Source: Cloeon dipterum (lineage: Eukaryota > Arthropoda > Insecta > Ephemeroptera > Baetidae). From it: a stretch of 64,000 bases of DNA. The stretch covers positions 32,915,883 to 32,979,882 of the forward strand of contig NC_088789.1 in the NCBI RefSeq assembly GCF_949628265.1. Reading direction: 5' to 3'. Position numbers and translations under genes: made by a program. Shown here piece by piece: positions 1 through 12,081 of this stretch. Numbering within the stretch: position 1 is the stretch's first letter; each line of letters starts with the position of its first letter. The notes beneath the pieces are model-generated. The model had not been told where the DNA came from, made no database searches, and saw only the letters and a program-made list of their open reading frames with translations.

Positions 1-1449
1 TAAATCGATTGAAATACGAAATGTTGATCTTGATGACGAGAGAATGGCAACCCTCGTCCCAAAAAGGAGTCTGATATAATTTAATTGTATCTCTTGCGCC
101 TGCCAATCTCGTTGTTTGTTCTTTCCGCACAACACGCGTCTTACGCCGGTTGCGCACTTGCGCAGGTGAATGGAGATTTTATTAAAATTTGCTTTGTCTC
201 CCAGCTGGTGCAGTGCACCCCATTTACAACCCCAAATGTAAAATTCAGGTTGGAGAAAAAAGTCTGAAAATGTAACAAAAAGTCGAGTGCATTGAGAGCG
301 GATTGCACGATTTTATTTAAGACGATTTTCGATTAAGGGTATAATTGTTAATTTTTCCCGACTTCATTTGCCCATCCTGAATTTTACATACGCCCCCTCG
401 GATTTTTTTTTCATGAAAACGTAAAAAATGTAGCCCTGAATGCGTAGAATCGAATGGTCAAGAGAAATCGATGGGCACTTTCATAGACCGCGAGATATTT
501 TGAATTTAAGAATTTGTGTCGCGCGTCCGGCAAGAGAACAACATCATCCAGCGATTTTACTTTCATAATTTACGTCGGAATTTGATCTGTAAACCCACAT
601 TTTATGCATATCATTACCTAGAAATATATACGAGCTTTCCAGCGGTGTGCTTAAATATTTTTTTGGTCCCAAATTTTTCAATTTTCCAGCAAGTTGCCTT
701 AAATCTTTGCGGCTGAAACCTCTAGCGATAAAATCTACCATTTTTTTAGAGCGAATTTTTTTTCGAGACTTAAGCTATAAAATCATTATTGCAAAATTTA
801 TTTGAATAGTGATTTAGTTTCTCAAAACATAATAACAATTTGTAATGGTGTTGGAGAAGAGCTATGTTAATCATATTATTTATAAAAATTCCTCTTCAAC
901 TGGCGGGCTGACATATTTATTCTAAATAATAATTTTTTCCGCAGTGCTCTTGTGAAAGTGACAAGGACTAGGCACCAGAGGCACACTCCGCATGATCCAA
1001 TCATTTCGAAAATCACGCTCGCCAACGCACCTTACCACGAATTTTAACGTGGCGCATGAAATTGATCAGCGTGTCCCAAGAAATACTTAAAGTGCGAGAC
1101 GGTTATTTATTCTAACAGACTTTTAAATGACAATGTTTGAAAATCAGGCGCGGCTTCCCCTTTGAAAGCTTTGTGAATGCATCTACGTGCGGATTTAAGT
1201 GTTCCTCGTGATTCCCAAGCGTGACGATAAAGTTTCTGTGGCTTTTATGCTATTCATTTTTGAACCAATTTCGTGTGGCAAAATGTTATATTTTTTGCAC
1301 CTTTTAAATATAATTGCATTATGTTTCGAATCAAAATTTTAATATTTAAATCTGCATTATTGCATGCAATTCTTTGATTGTGAAATAAATGCGTAATTTA
1401 AAATAAATTAAAATCCTTATTTTGGTTCATCTTCCCATCTCAAACACAT
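1..1449. other. Gene-free AT-rich stretch
   Basis: Only short frames without splice context; no repeat with a copy elsewhere in the window was noticed. Confidence 0.5.
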
Positions 1450-2165
1450 CCCTGGAATATTCCAGCAGGTTGGCAGAACTATTCTATCAGAATATTCAAT
1501 AAAAATTTAATGCTTACAGCGATATTATGGCTGGAATAGTCTGTGGAATATTCGCATGAGAATCTTCTTTTTTAACCATGACCCGAGGTTTTCCCGGACA
1601 TGCCGCCTATCCATCTGAGCTAGGCATCGAACAAAGATAGTTTTGTGCGAGTTTTATCAAAATCGTACACTCGGTTTGATTTTTCAGGTAGTGCGAATGC
1701 AAAATTCGTGTTTTTTCGACATGCCGCGCGTTTCGGCCGCCGACACTAAAATACGGGGACACAAATAAATATTCTGCACGGCTGAAAAGTTGCTAAATTT
1801 AATCCCCTATCGTTTGAGACTGAATTCGTCGCGGCGGTCCATCGCCCGCAGGGCAGCGGGCGCGCGCGGACCGGAGGTCTGCGCGCGCTCCGAGCCGGGA
1901 GGACCGCAGGGCCGGACGGCGGGCCGCTCGCGGCCCGTCGGCCGCGCAGCGCAAAGTGGCGACGAGCCACTTGTGCCTGGAATAATCTGTGGAATATTCC
2001 AAAGGGAGAACCGTTCCAAGGACTATTCCAGGAATATTCCTAGAAAAATCCCCGAAGGAATATTCCATAGATTATTCCAGGTAGAAGATCGCCGTACACA
2101 TGTTAAGAAAAAATGATATTCCCGCGGAATATTCTCAGACAAAGACGGATTATTCTTGCAATATT
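1450..2165. repeat. GGAATATTCC palindrome cluster around a GC-rich island
   Basis: The motif GGAATATTCC or near variants occurs repeatedly at about 1454-1550 and 1977-2165, including a longer imperfect palindrome CTGGAATAATCTGTGGAATA against its inverse at 2055-2080. Between them, 1815-1965 is a very GC-rich island. A further cluster lies at 6865-6930. Confidence 0.6.
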
Positions 2166-2231
2166 TTAAGACAGTCAATTTCTGGACGGGCAAAAACATG
2201 AAAAATAAAAAAAATTCAAATTGTGTGATTT

Positions 2232-2960
2232 TTGCAACTACAAATCTCGGGTTACATCAGTCAGAATTGCAAAATTTACCCACCGTTAGACTCGTATCGA
2301 CCTCAAATAACTAGATGAAGTGTTTAAGGGATGCTCACCCCAACCGCTTTGCAAAAATTTTAATTAAAAAATGTAACATTCTTCCACTGGGCTTAAAAAT
2401 GTTTCAAGCTATCCAAAACTCCTACTAAATTATCACCACGTCTCTTCTTTCAACACTAAAAAACATTTTTAATTAAATTTAAAATAAAAAATAATTTAAA
2501 AAAAATAAAACATTTTATGGCTCTGGATTTTTCGAAATTTTGCATTGAATAATATATATTAATTTAGTTTTGAATGAACAGACTTGGAGTTAATTTAGAA
2601 GGAGGGTTGGATAGCTTGAAACATTTTTAAGCCCAATGGAAGCAAATTAAAATTTTATCAAAATTGCAGCTAAGGGGTTGGGGGTGAGCATCCCTTCTTA
2701 ATCTAGTTAGTGGAGGTCGAGACTCGAGACGAGTCTAACGGTGAGTAGTTATTGCAATTTTGACTGTTAGAACACGAGATTTGGAGGTGCAAAGAAACCA
2801 AAATCACGAAAAAAGGAATAATTCAAATTCCGTTAATTTTGCAACTGCAAATCTCGTGTTCTAACGTTCAGAATTGCAAAAACTACCAACCATTAGACTC
2901 GTCTCAATCTTCACTAACCAGCTAAAGTGTAAAAGGGGTGCGTACCTCCAGCCCCTTTCA
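2232..2960. repeat. Family D inverted repeat plus extra direct copy
   Basis: About 2232-2460 and 2590-2795 are inverted copies (CAGAATTGCAAAATTTACCC, AGACTCGT and GGGATGCTCACCCC against their reverse complements). A further direct copy of the arm runs about 2836-2960. A diverged fragment lies at 7672-7745. Non-coding, MITE-like. Confidence 0.7.
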
Positions 2961-3284
2961 ACCACAGAGCTACAACTTTGATTACTATGCGGAGAATTAA
3001 GTACTCATGTTCAATATTACTCATTTGACGGTTTCCACTCTAACGTTTAAGTTTAAATGCAGAGGTCTCAGCCAGCCGTTGCGCCGAGCAGATAAATTTT
3101 GGGTCACGTGAGCCACCGCCATGAATTTGTTTAAATTTAAAAACATTGCTAAAAAAAAATATAATCACTCTATTTAAAAACATGCTTATTGACGCAAACT
3201 CTGCTAATAATGGAATTAGCCAAAAAAGCATGGTAAAAATTCAAATATTTAAATTTCTTTTCATATTATCTTAGTAAAAATAGC

Positions 3285-3395
3285 GGCTGTCTCTAACGAT
3301 CAATCGTCTCTCAGTTATTGATAATTAATTCTTACTATTTTGCTCTAATTCCTTCGTCGGCCGGAAGGGCCCAAACAAGATCAGTCGAACTAAGA
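3285..3395 (+). repeat. Family F direct repeat, copy 1
   Basis: About 100 bp (GCGGCTGTCTCTAACGATCA to GGGCCCAAACAAGAT) recurs at 8118-8213 with only a few changes. Confidence 0.75.
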
Positions 3396-4181
3396 TTTAC
3401 TTGTAAACAATTGATAAGTCCCGGAGCCAATCTTAATTATTCAGCGTCGAGAGCCACGCGAGGCCACAAGCCGAGAATAATCGGGACAGGCCGCGGTAAT
3501 ATCACTTTGAATAATAATCAATGAGCTTTAAGACAGAAAAAAGGCTGCTCCTTAATGATGAAATATTCAGGTTCGTTTATCGTTCCTTTAAAATTATACT
3601 GCTGGTCAAGAGAAAGACAAACAGCGGAGATTTGGGCTGAAAAACTAGGTTGTTTGGTTTATTATTCAGAGTGACTCTAACGACAGAGAGAAAAAGACTT
3701 TCAATCGCGAAATTGGCCACAATTACGTTACTGAAGTTATAAGTTACGCGGACGAGACTTTGAAAGTAAAAGACAAATTCTGACTGTGACTGGCAAGGCA
3801 AAAGAGGGGCAAGAGGCGCAGGAGAGATGCTGCTCGGCAGAGGCCAGGAAACCGACTGCGCCTGCGGACCGAGCCGGCGAAAGCCGCCTGTCGAAAAATC
3901 AAGGCTGGGTATCTTCCAGGGAGATTCCCAAACTTGCAGTGCAGTGTTTTTTTGCGGTATTTACCAGTTTTGTGCGGCTTTTTGCACCTCATGGTAAAAT
4001 TATTGAATAAATGCCCTCTATGGAGAGGAAACGGGTTTTTGGTTATCATTATTAACCTTTATTATTTTTTACTTTATTAATTCTTTTGACTTTCATTATT
4101 ACGTTTTACTCATGTGTTTTTGAGTTTTTTTTACATTTTAAATGTAATTTTTCATGGACACCAAAAATGCGGGAGAAACTA
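3396..4181. other. Gene-free stretch
   Basis: Mixed composition, with a somewhat GC-richer part near 3.8-3.9 kb. Nothing recognised. Confidence 0.45.
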
Positions 4182-5505
4182 GCTGCAAATTTTATCAGCT
4201 TTCAGAATCTGCGCTTATTTTTGCTCTCAGACGCATAGGTGTTGAGCTGCAATGCCAAACACAGACCCCTTATGAAAATGGACAATTTTGGTCTGATTTT
4301 CAAAAACCAAAATTTTTTCTGCTCAGCACTTTATTTTGTGCCCTCAAACCGAATTTCACGATTTTGTGTCGAGATTGGTTGGTAACGAACAGTCGAGTTT
4401 TGGTCGAATTTTCTTAACAATCTAAAAAACTCCGAACAATTTCAAGTTTTCAACCTAAAATTTGGTCTTTGCGGAAAATTTCACCCTGAAAACATGTGCG
4501 ACATGACACTTTTTGTCGACTTTGACGTCGACCGTCATCCCCTGTCAGCCACGCAACCCTATACCCTCAAAAAAACACCCCTTTTGCGCGACGATTTTAA
4601 ACCCTGGACTGTAACCGATCTTCCACAGGTCGCGCAACCTTATGACTGTTTCTACGCGGTTTTTCTGGCATCATCAATTACTTTTTCCACTTTCGGTGGC
4701 GGCGCGGTGCGGATTGCGCGGTGTGGCGTTGCGCGGGACGGAGGCGCTCTTTTTGGAGGAGCGCGGGATGGCGGCGCTGCTTGTTACAGCGGAGTGTGAA
4801 TTTGCGAAGCGCGGGACGGCAGCGAACGATTTTGCAGAGCGCGATGTGGCGGTGCGGGTTTTGGGTTGCAAAAGGCTCGATTTTGTGGTACAGAATCGAG
4901 CGCCGCCGTCGTGCTTTACAAAATAGAGCGGCGCCGAAGTCCTGCGCTTCGCTATAACGAGCGGCGCCGCCATCCCGCGCCGCGCCGCCGCCGTAGTTGG
5001 AAAAAGTAATTGATGATGCCAGAAAAACCGCGTAGAAACAGTCATAAGGTTGCGCGACCTGTGGAAGATCGGTTACAGTCCAGGGTTTAAAATCGTCGCG
5101 CAAAAGGGGTGTTTTTTTGAGGGTATAGGGTTGCGTGGCTGACAGGGGATGACGGTCGACGTCAAAGTCGACAAAAAGTGTCATGTCGCACATGTTTTCA
5201 GGGTGAAATTTTCCGCAAAGACCAAATTTTAGGTTGAAAACTTGAAATTGTTCGGAGTTTTTTAGATTGTTAAGAAAATTCGACCAAAACTCGACTGTTC
5301 GTTACCAACCAATCTCGACACAAAAACGTGAAATTCGGTTTGAGGGCACAAAATAAAGTGCTGAGCAGGAAAAATTTTGGTTTTTGAAAATCAGACCAAA
5401 ATTGTCCATTTTCATAAGGGGTCTGTGTTTGGCATTGCAGCTCAACACTTTTGGGTCTGAGAGCAAAAATAAGCAGAGATTCTGAAAGCTGATAAAATGT
5501 GCAAT
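4182..5505. mobile_element. Large fold-back element
   Basis: Two arms of about 500 bp (4182-4690 and about 5005-5505) are nearly perfect inverted copies, so the same protein-like frames appear on both strands. The 300-bp spacer is GC-rich and made of short degenerate units (GCGGGACGG.GGCGCT). No transposase was found. The high arm identity suggests a recent origin or gene conversion between arms. Confidence 0.8.
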
Positions 5506-6199
5506 CTTCTTCATGGGGAAAAAATTTTCAGCAGTGTAAGACACGGCTCCTTTATTCCCAACTTTGTTGGCTCGATTTCAAGAGAAAATTTAACGACCAC
5601 AATAGTTACCGAAATTTTTCGATCAAACTTCACAGAAAATCGGATATATTGTGAACCCAGTAGCCATGAATATACCAATTTGAAACGAACCGAGAAACCG
5701 AATTATAAAAGCGCGTAGATGGCACAAAATCGCGGGCCCTTGAGGTCAGCGCAATGCAAAGTGTGATGATTTAAAAAGCTGGTGCTGCGCCAACGCACTC
5801 ACCTGGCCAAATTAATGAAAGGGGACAAAAGTACGTGAATCTTGTAATGAAATAACTAGATACACACACCCCGAGATTGCGGCCCGGGGATGATAATTGA
5901 TGATAATAGAAGCATATGCCGTGCGGCACCTATCCCTCCCCCGATTTTTATCATCGCGCGTTTTTACTATCCACCATCTGTAACAATGATGCTGCCTGCC
6001 AGTGACTAATGTTTCGAGCTGCTGCTGCTGCCTGCATGCTTTCCCCCCCTCGTTGTACAGCTATAGCGCGGCAAGGAGCGCAAAGTGTGTTTGAATTTCC
6101 CACGCAAACTGCAACATCTGTGTCTGCGCAGAGAGCCGGTCCCAGCAGACGAAAAAAGGGGGAACAGATATCGGCTGCAGCAAATATGTTATTTTCTTG

Positions 6200-6450
6200 G
6201 CGCGAAAATGCGCCAGCTTGGAAGTTCTGCAGCCACACGTAGGTGGCAGGTCGATAGCTTTTTCAGCCAATCAGAGGCCGTCTCGGAGTTTGTTGCCTGC
6301 TATGCACACACAAAAATCCACACGCACGCCCCCTCTGCAAGTGGGCGTAAAAGGCAAAAAACTCTGAGACGGCCTCTGATTGGCTGAAAAAGCTATCATA
6401 CTGCCACATGTGTGTAGCTGCAGAACCTTTATACGCTCCATACGAGTGAA
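6200..6450. repeat. Inverted repeat, MITE-like
   Basis: Arms near 6205-6300 and 6360-6445 pair, including AGCTTTTTCAGCCAATCAGA and its inverse TCTGATTGGCTGAAAAAGCT. The right arm runs into a G tract at 6463-6475. Confidence 0.7.
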
Positions 6451-7671
6451 AAATGCTCAGGAGGGGGGGGGGGGGATAATTTTGTTTGTTTACGGCCTGA
6501 ACAGACGCCTGAACACGCGTGTAACACGATCTCGCGGATTTTCGAATTTTTTTCGAAAATAACCGCTGCTGGTACCTTGAAACTTCAAGAAATCGGGAGA
6601 CAAGATCTTCAAAGAGGAATAAAAGGTAAAATATCATTAATATACGAATTGATGGAGGAAATACTAACTGTCAGCCGGGGCAGGGTGCATTATGGCCGGG
6701 ATGCAGGCCGGCCTACTAACTCGGGCGATTGGCCTCCACACTTTGGGTAAATGCCGCGTCTCCGGACTTAAGACTTAAGGGCAAGAATAAGTTGAGGCAG
6801 GCCAGACGTGCTGAACGCTTGCAAATGGCATGAATGCCCGCCCAGAAATTTTTCGTTCAAAAATATTCCTGGAGAATATCAACTTTTACCGGGAATATTC
6901 CGTCAAGAATATTTTGGGAATATACTAACATATTGGGTCTACATATGAAATAAATCTATTACTATCATCATTCACCACGTCTGGGGAGCTGACGAGTAGA
7001 GACGAGCACCTTGCTAACGCTAACGAGGGACAAGCGCCTGGTCGACGAGTGGCGCCTTGCCGACACGGTGCACGGTGCACCTTGCTGACTAGGAGCTAGG
7101 GGAGCCAGACTTCCAAAGCGGAAACCCGGAGATCCCTATACTCCTCGTGTTAAAATTTTCAGTCCCAAACCCGGAGATCTCCGGTCGAAACACAGAGAGT
7201 GGCAGCCCTAGCTGCTAGTCGGCAAGGTGTGTGGCTGCAAGGTGTTGCTTCAATATGATGAACCTACTTTTATGTTGCAAGTCCAGCAACAAGTCGTCAT
7301 TCATTGAGTTGGCACGGTTCGGAATCGTGTATTCAACCTTCAGACCCTGAAGACAAATTTTCATTATTAAAATTATTGAAAGAGTGAATCAGGAATCCGA
7401 ATTTCCCCACCTGATTTAAAAAACCCGGGATTTTCTGGCTAAAAAATTAATAAAACCCACTATTTGCCCACAACTTGTTCTCATCTTCAGTATTATATCT
7501 CTAATTACTTAACTGAACTCATAATTGTGCAACAGTATTTGATCAGAATAAAATAGAATATAAGAGGGAAAAATGAGTTGCTCCATGACAAGTTTACCTT
7601 TGCAGTAAAATTGATTGTGATGGATTTTTGTTTTCAAAATATTCCACTTCAATTTTAACTCGAAATTTTTG

Positions 7672-7745
7672 CTTCTAACCATAAGAATTGCAAAAATTAC
7701 CCAAATTTGGACTCATCTTGACCTCCTCTGACCAACTGAAAGGTA
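7672..7745. repeat. Family D fragment
   Basis: AGAATTGCAAAAATTACCCA followed by ACTCATCTTGACCTCCTCTG matches the arm of the family D repeat at 2.2-2.9 kb. Confidence 0.5.
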
Positions 7746-7754
7746 TAGAATTTT

Positions 7755-7885
7755 ACACTGCAAGTGAGGGGTGAGAAAATGTCACCCCGCCGTATGTCAC
7801 TATACCTGGGGTGTCAAAGGAGTTTTCGCAACGCGCAGCAGTGACATGCGGCGGTGTGAGATTTTCTTACTGCAGCGCAGTGACC
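7755..7885. repeat. Small palindrome
   Basis: TGAGAAAATGTCACCCCGCC followed by GTATGTCACT pairs with CAGTGACATGCGGCGGTGTG and AGATTTTCTTAC. MITE-like, with no coding sense. Confidence 0.5.
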
Positions 7886-8117
7886 TTAACTTTGGTCCGT
7901 AATGATATTTACGATGCAGCTGTTATATTATTTTATATCGTAATTTGTTGCGAATATCTGCAACAAATTGTACAAACTGTATACCAAAATACATGATTAG
8001 TGCCCTTCGACCCCATTTAGCTTAGAGCCCGCAGAACTGGAGCGGCCTCTTGGCCTCGCCGAGCGCCTTCTCGCTGCTGCCGAGGGCGCCTAGCCATCCC
8101 TCTAACTTATCGTCGCG

Positions 8118-8213
8118 GCGGCTGTCTCTCACGATCAATCGTCTCTCAGTTATTGACAATTAATTCTTACTATTTTGCTCTAATTCCTTCATCGGTCAGA
8201 AGGGCCCAAACAA
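8118..8213 (+). repeat. Family F direct repeat, copy 2
   Basis: Direct repeat of 3285-3395. Both copies contain CAATCGTCTCTCAGTTATTG. No coding or RNA-gene structure was recognised. Confidence 0.75.
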
Positions 8214-8321
8214 GATTTGAATAATATCTATTGACAAATTTTGTTTGAAAAGAACAAGATCTTTTGAGATAACCATTTTTGAAATAAACTTGTCAACGAG
8301 TGTCAAGAGTTTTTTTTACGA

Positions 8322-8530
8322 ACTGAAAGACACAGTTAGTACAATTAATGCAAATTTTACTTCACAATATTGACCAAAACTCGGTTCTTTTCGCGAATTT
8401 TCACATGACCGTTTTTTGCACCACACTCCACCGGACGCTAAATCTACGCCCGCGCTGGACTAAGTTTAAAATTTTATTCTGATTGTTACAACTTGTAATT
8501 TTTTGTCAACCGTCCAACGGACGAATAAAA
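8322..8530 (+). repeat. Family G interspersed repeat, copy 1
   Basis: GAAAGACACAGTTAGTACAA and CACCGGACGC, followed by GTCCAACGGACG, match the repeat at 19.47-19.79 kb with moderate divergence. Confidence 0.5.
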
Positions 8531-9547
8531 CCAGAGAATTTTAATTAAATGCAACGAAAATTGATGTTTCTACGTCTCGTTTAACACCGGAGTTACGAAT
8601 TTTTAGATATTGTAGAAAAAATCTGTGTCTGCTCTTGAGTGAGAGCAACGCAGCTTGCACGAGAGCGTTGATTTTATTCAAAATATCAATTTTGCCCAAT
8701 TTCCTAGTTCTCAATCACATTGATTAAGGTGCTATTTTCACACAAGATTATTTATACAAAAATTCTCTCAAAAAGTTTCTATCGATTTTATCGAAAAAAA
8801 TCTTTTTGATTATTTTGAATTTAACTTTTTTAAGTGAAGTTATTGGCTGTTTTAGTAGATTCAATAAAGAATAAAATAATTCGCGAACAGCACGAATATG
8901 TAGGAACAAAATTCAAGGGTTGTTTTCCAAATCCTTATGCAACTCAACTAAAAAATAATCAAAAAATACAAGAAAATCGGGACGAACATGAAAAGCTTTC
9001 GGGCAATGAGCTATTGGATTACCACTATTTTAGTCAATTTGAGTTTCAATTCGAATTGGGAAACGACTAATTATTATTTTATCCACCTGCGAGGTCAAGG
9101 TCAGCCGCTGCTCTCTTGACAAATTCTATGCCCTTATTTTTTTAATATTTGGTAACACAATAATATTTGGGCATTTTATCGAAACAGTTCGACTAGTCAT
9201 ATTTAAATTCAATTTTAATTGACCACTCTGGAAATAGTTGATTTTGAGATAAAATTTAACTCGAATAGGGCTCGAGAAGGGAGATGCACTTGTCACTTTG
9301 TTGACTCTTGGCCCGCTCGCCTGCATCGCAGCGGGCGAAAGCCGAGAGCGGAACAAAAGGCTCTATTTCGCGGCGCACCTGGCGCATTGTCACATTGTGA
9401 TTGCAGGCAAATCGGCCTAAAAGCGGGAACTCGCCTCATAGAGGGGTGTTTGAAGGAATAAAAATTTTGTCAGGGATGTACCGGCCGGCCGGATGCAACA
9501 TCACCATTCAAGCCAGTTGCTTTCATTGAGTTGCACGAAGCAACATG

Positions 9548-9561
9548 TGTGTGTGTGTGTC
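9548..9561. repeat. (TG)n microsatellite
   Basis: A short run of TG dinucleotides. Confidence 0.8.
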
Positions 9562-11538
9562 GAAGCCGGCCAACAACCTCCCGCGTTTTGGCAGGTCAGT
9601 TTAAGCGCGCAAAAATGGTTCCGCGGAAGAGCATAGAACGCCAGGCTTCTCTTCCAGGTAAGAACTTTTCACCAATCGTAATTAAAAATTATTTTGAGCT
9701 TTCCCGTGAACAGAAAGGAGAAGAACGAAAGGTTTCGTTTTGCCGCTCATCGCACCCGCGCCGGGTTGCACATCGGAGCCACCGGCCGCGGCCCGGCAGC
9801 TACGCTCCTATCTGAACCCTGACCGGCCGACCCTGGAACCCTACTCTGACGAGAAGGTAAAAAAATGCCCGTGTTTTTATTGGCACTGTCAGAATCGCAC
9901 ATCCTGTACCACCAAGAGTGCCGGCAAAACGGGATCTGATTTTTTTCCGCCACCCAGGCTGCGCGCAGCACGCAATTTCGGTAAAATATTTAACCGGTGC
10001 TAAAAACTCTCAGTTGGAAGGCTGCTGACTAAACCAATGATTGATAAAAAGGGGTTGCACCAGCGATCAGCAAGTTGTCCCCACAAACCATTAGTCTGGC
10101 CGGAGGGAAAAATCGACCAAGCATTTGATGTCAATTTACTGGAAAATTCATAATTAAATAGAGATTTGTAGGTAAAGAACATTTTTTTTCATAAAATAAA
10201 TTTTTACGTATTTCCTGATTAATTTATAAAATTATTTTGATATTATTTGTGTCCATAAAATATAAATCCTTTGTTACTTACAGGTTTCTATTCACTGACG
10301 TAAAGGAATACAGCCCTGAGAAAACGTGCAACCTTATTTTAAAAACCTGCCCAAACGACTCAAAAACTACAAGTTGGTGAGCTTTTTCCCTTGAAAACAA
10401 TTTCGCAAGAAAATAAAAGTACATTCATTTTTTTACTTAAATTATGCAAAATATCGTTTGGCGACGATAAATTGTTAATTATATTCCGTTAACCTCTGTT
10501 GAAAGCAGAAAATATTTAAATTTTACTTTTAGAAATTCATTTCTAATAGAAATTTTTAATTTCAGAGTTTTGGAGCAGCTGTGACCTTAAGCGCGAAGAA
10601 ACTAAGCAACATGCTGATGAGTGCACAAATTTTAAGGAAAATGTGGGTAATATTTATCTGTTTTTTCCATATATTTGGGACGTTTTGCAAATTTATCTTC
10701 ATAATATGTCAATATTTGCACGCCATCCGATTGAACAGTGCAACTATAAATTAATTAATCATGTTGCATGGAGATGCACGTACGCTATGCAACAATTAAT
10801 ATAAATTTATTTACTACCACTTAAATTATAGACTTCCGGGCTTTTTGTGCGTGATTTCTTCATACTGCCAGCCTTAGCATTTATTTACTATTTTCAATCA
10901 GCTCAAATAAAATTTTAGCTATAAAATTTTAATTCATCTGTGCAATTTTTAGCACTAAAATAAAAGGCAGTGGCTTGAGCTGAACCAATAAGGCCATCTT
11001 TCAGCCTGGCAGTGGTACAGAATTTTGGCCGGCAACAAGTGTGGCACACAACTTTTTATATTATTTAAGCCACAATCAAATCTTGCAAGAATCTGATATT
11101 TATAATTTTTATAATTTATTCCAATATAAATATATTTTGCAAATATTTAATAGTTTTTTAAACATAAAGCTATCATAAATAAAAAATAGCTATCTATATG
11201 TTTAATATTAAAATGCAATTAATATTTTTCAGCCTTCATGATGTGCTGCAGCTGATTTAATTGCAGAACTGACAACATCAACGTATAATAACCATCAATA
11301 TGAAAAGGAAACTCGCTTCAAGGGAGAGAAAATATAAGAACAACCAAAAAGAAAAGGTAAATAAAAAATTGCTTTAATTAATAATATTGCTATTAATGCC
11401 AAAATATTCATAGAGCGCCAGTGTTCGGCCTAATCGCGATCAGTCCCAACGTGCGGCCACCGACCGCCACCCAAGAGTTTATTGTAGAGCAAGTCTGCCA
11501 ACCGATATTTCCCTAATCTAGTATATTGTGGCTATAAA

Positions 11539-11991
11539 ATTACTCTAGTAAGAGTGGGCCCCGCCCCGTCGAGTCTTCAGAAGATGCTGAATCTCTCGAC
11601 GCTGTTCTTTTCTCTTCTTCGTGGGCGACCGCATGTTGCCTTTTTCAGGTGGAAAAGAGGCCGCTGGGCGCTCTGCTCCTGGCCATGTTCGGTGCGTGGT
11701 TTTGCGTCGTGCTGCTTTGCTTGCTCGTTGACGGTGTCAGCTCCTCGCCCTTTGCTCTGCTACTGAGAAAGCAGACACATCTCCTGCGTGCGCGGCGCAC
11801 AGGCGAGCCGGCCAGCACCGTCAACGAGCAAGCAGAGCAGCACGACGCAAAACCATGCACCGAAACTGGCCAGGAGCAGAGCGCCCAGCGGCCTCTTCTC
11901 CATCTGAAAAAGGCAACATATGCGGTCGCCCACGAAGAAGTGAAAAGAACAGCGTCGAGAGATCTACTGATGACTCTCTGACTAGAGTAAT
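11539..11991. mobile_element. Palindromic element with short terminal repeats
   Basis: A 453-bp near-palindrome centred near 11772. Its ends are ATTACTCTAGT and ACTAGAGTAAT. Inner pairs include GCTTGCTCGTTGACGGTG / CACCGTCAACGAGCAAGC. Frames on both strands are mirror images and not genes. Confidence 0.75.
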
Positions 11992-12081
11992 TGTAACTTC
12001 AATAGTTAATTAGGGAAAACTGAATTGCAGAGAAGCCGCAACAGCCTATGTAGACAAAATTTGAAGCAACTCAACGATCGC

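Noticed and set aside
1790..2116. 108-codon frame
   Set aside because: Produced by the GC-rich island and adjacent palindromes; no domain or splice context.
4494..5193. Matching open frames of 101 and 171 codons on opposite strands
   Set aside because: They are mirror images produced by the inverted arms of the fold-back element; no known domain and no splice context.
8834..9070. 78-codon frame
   Set aside because: Begins with GTG, not ATG, and has no acceptor or recognised domain.
11554..11981. Overlapping frames of 70-110 codons on both strands
   Set aside because: Mirror frames within a palindromic element.
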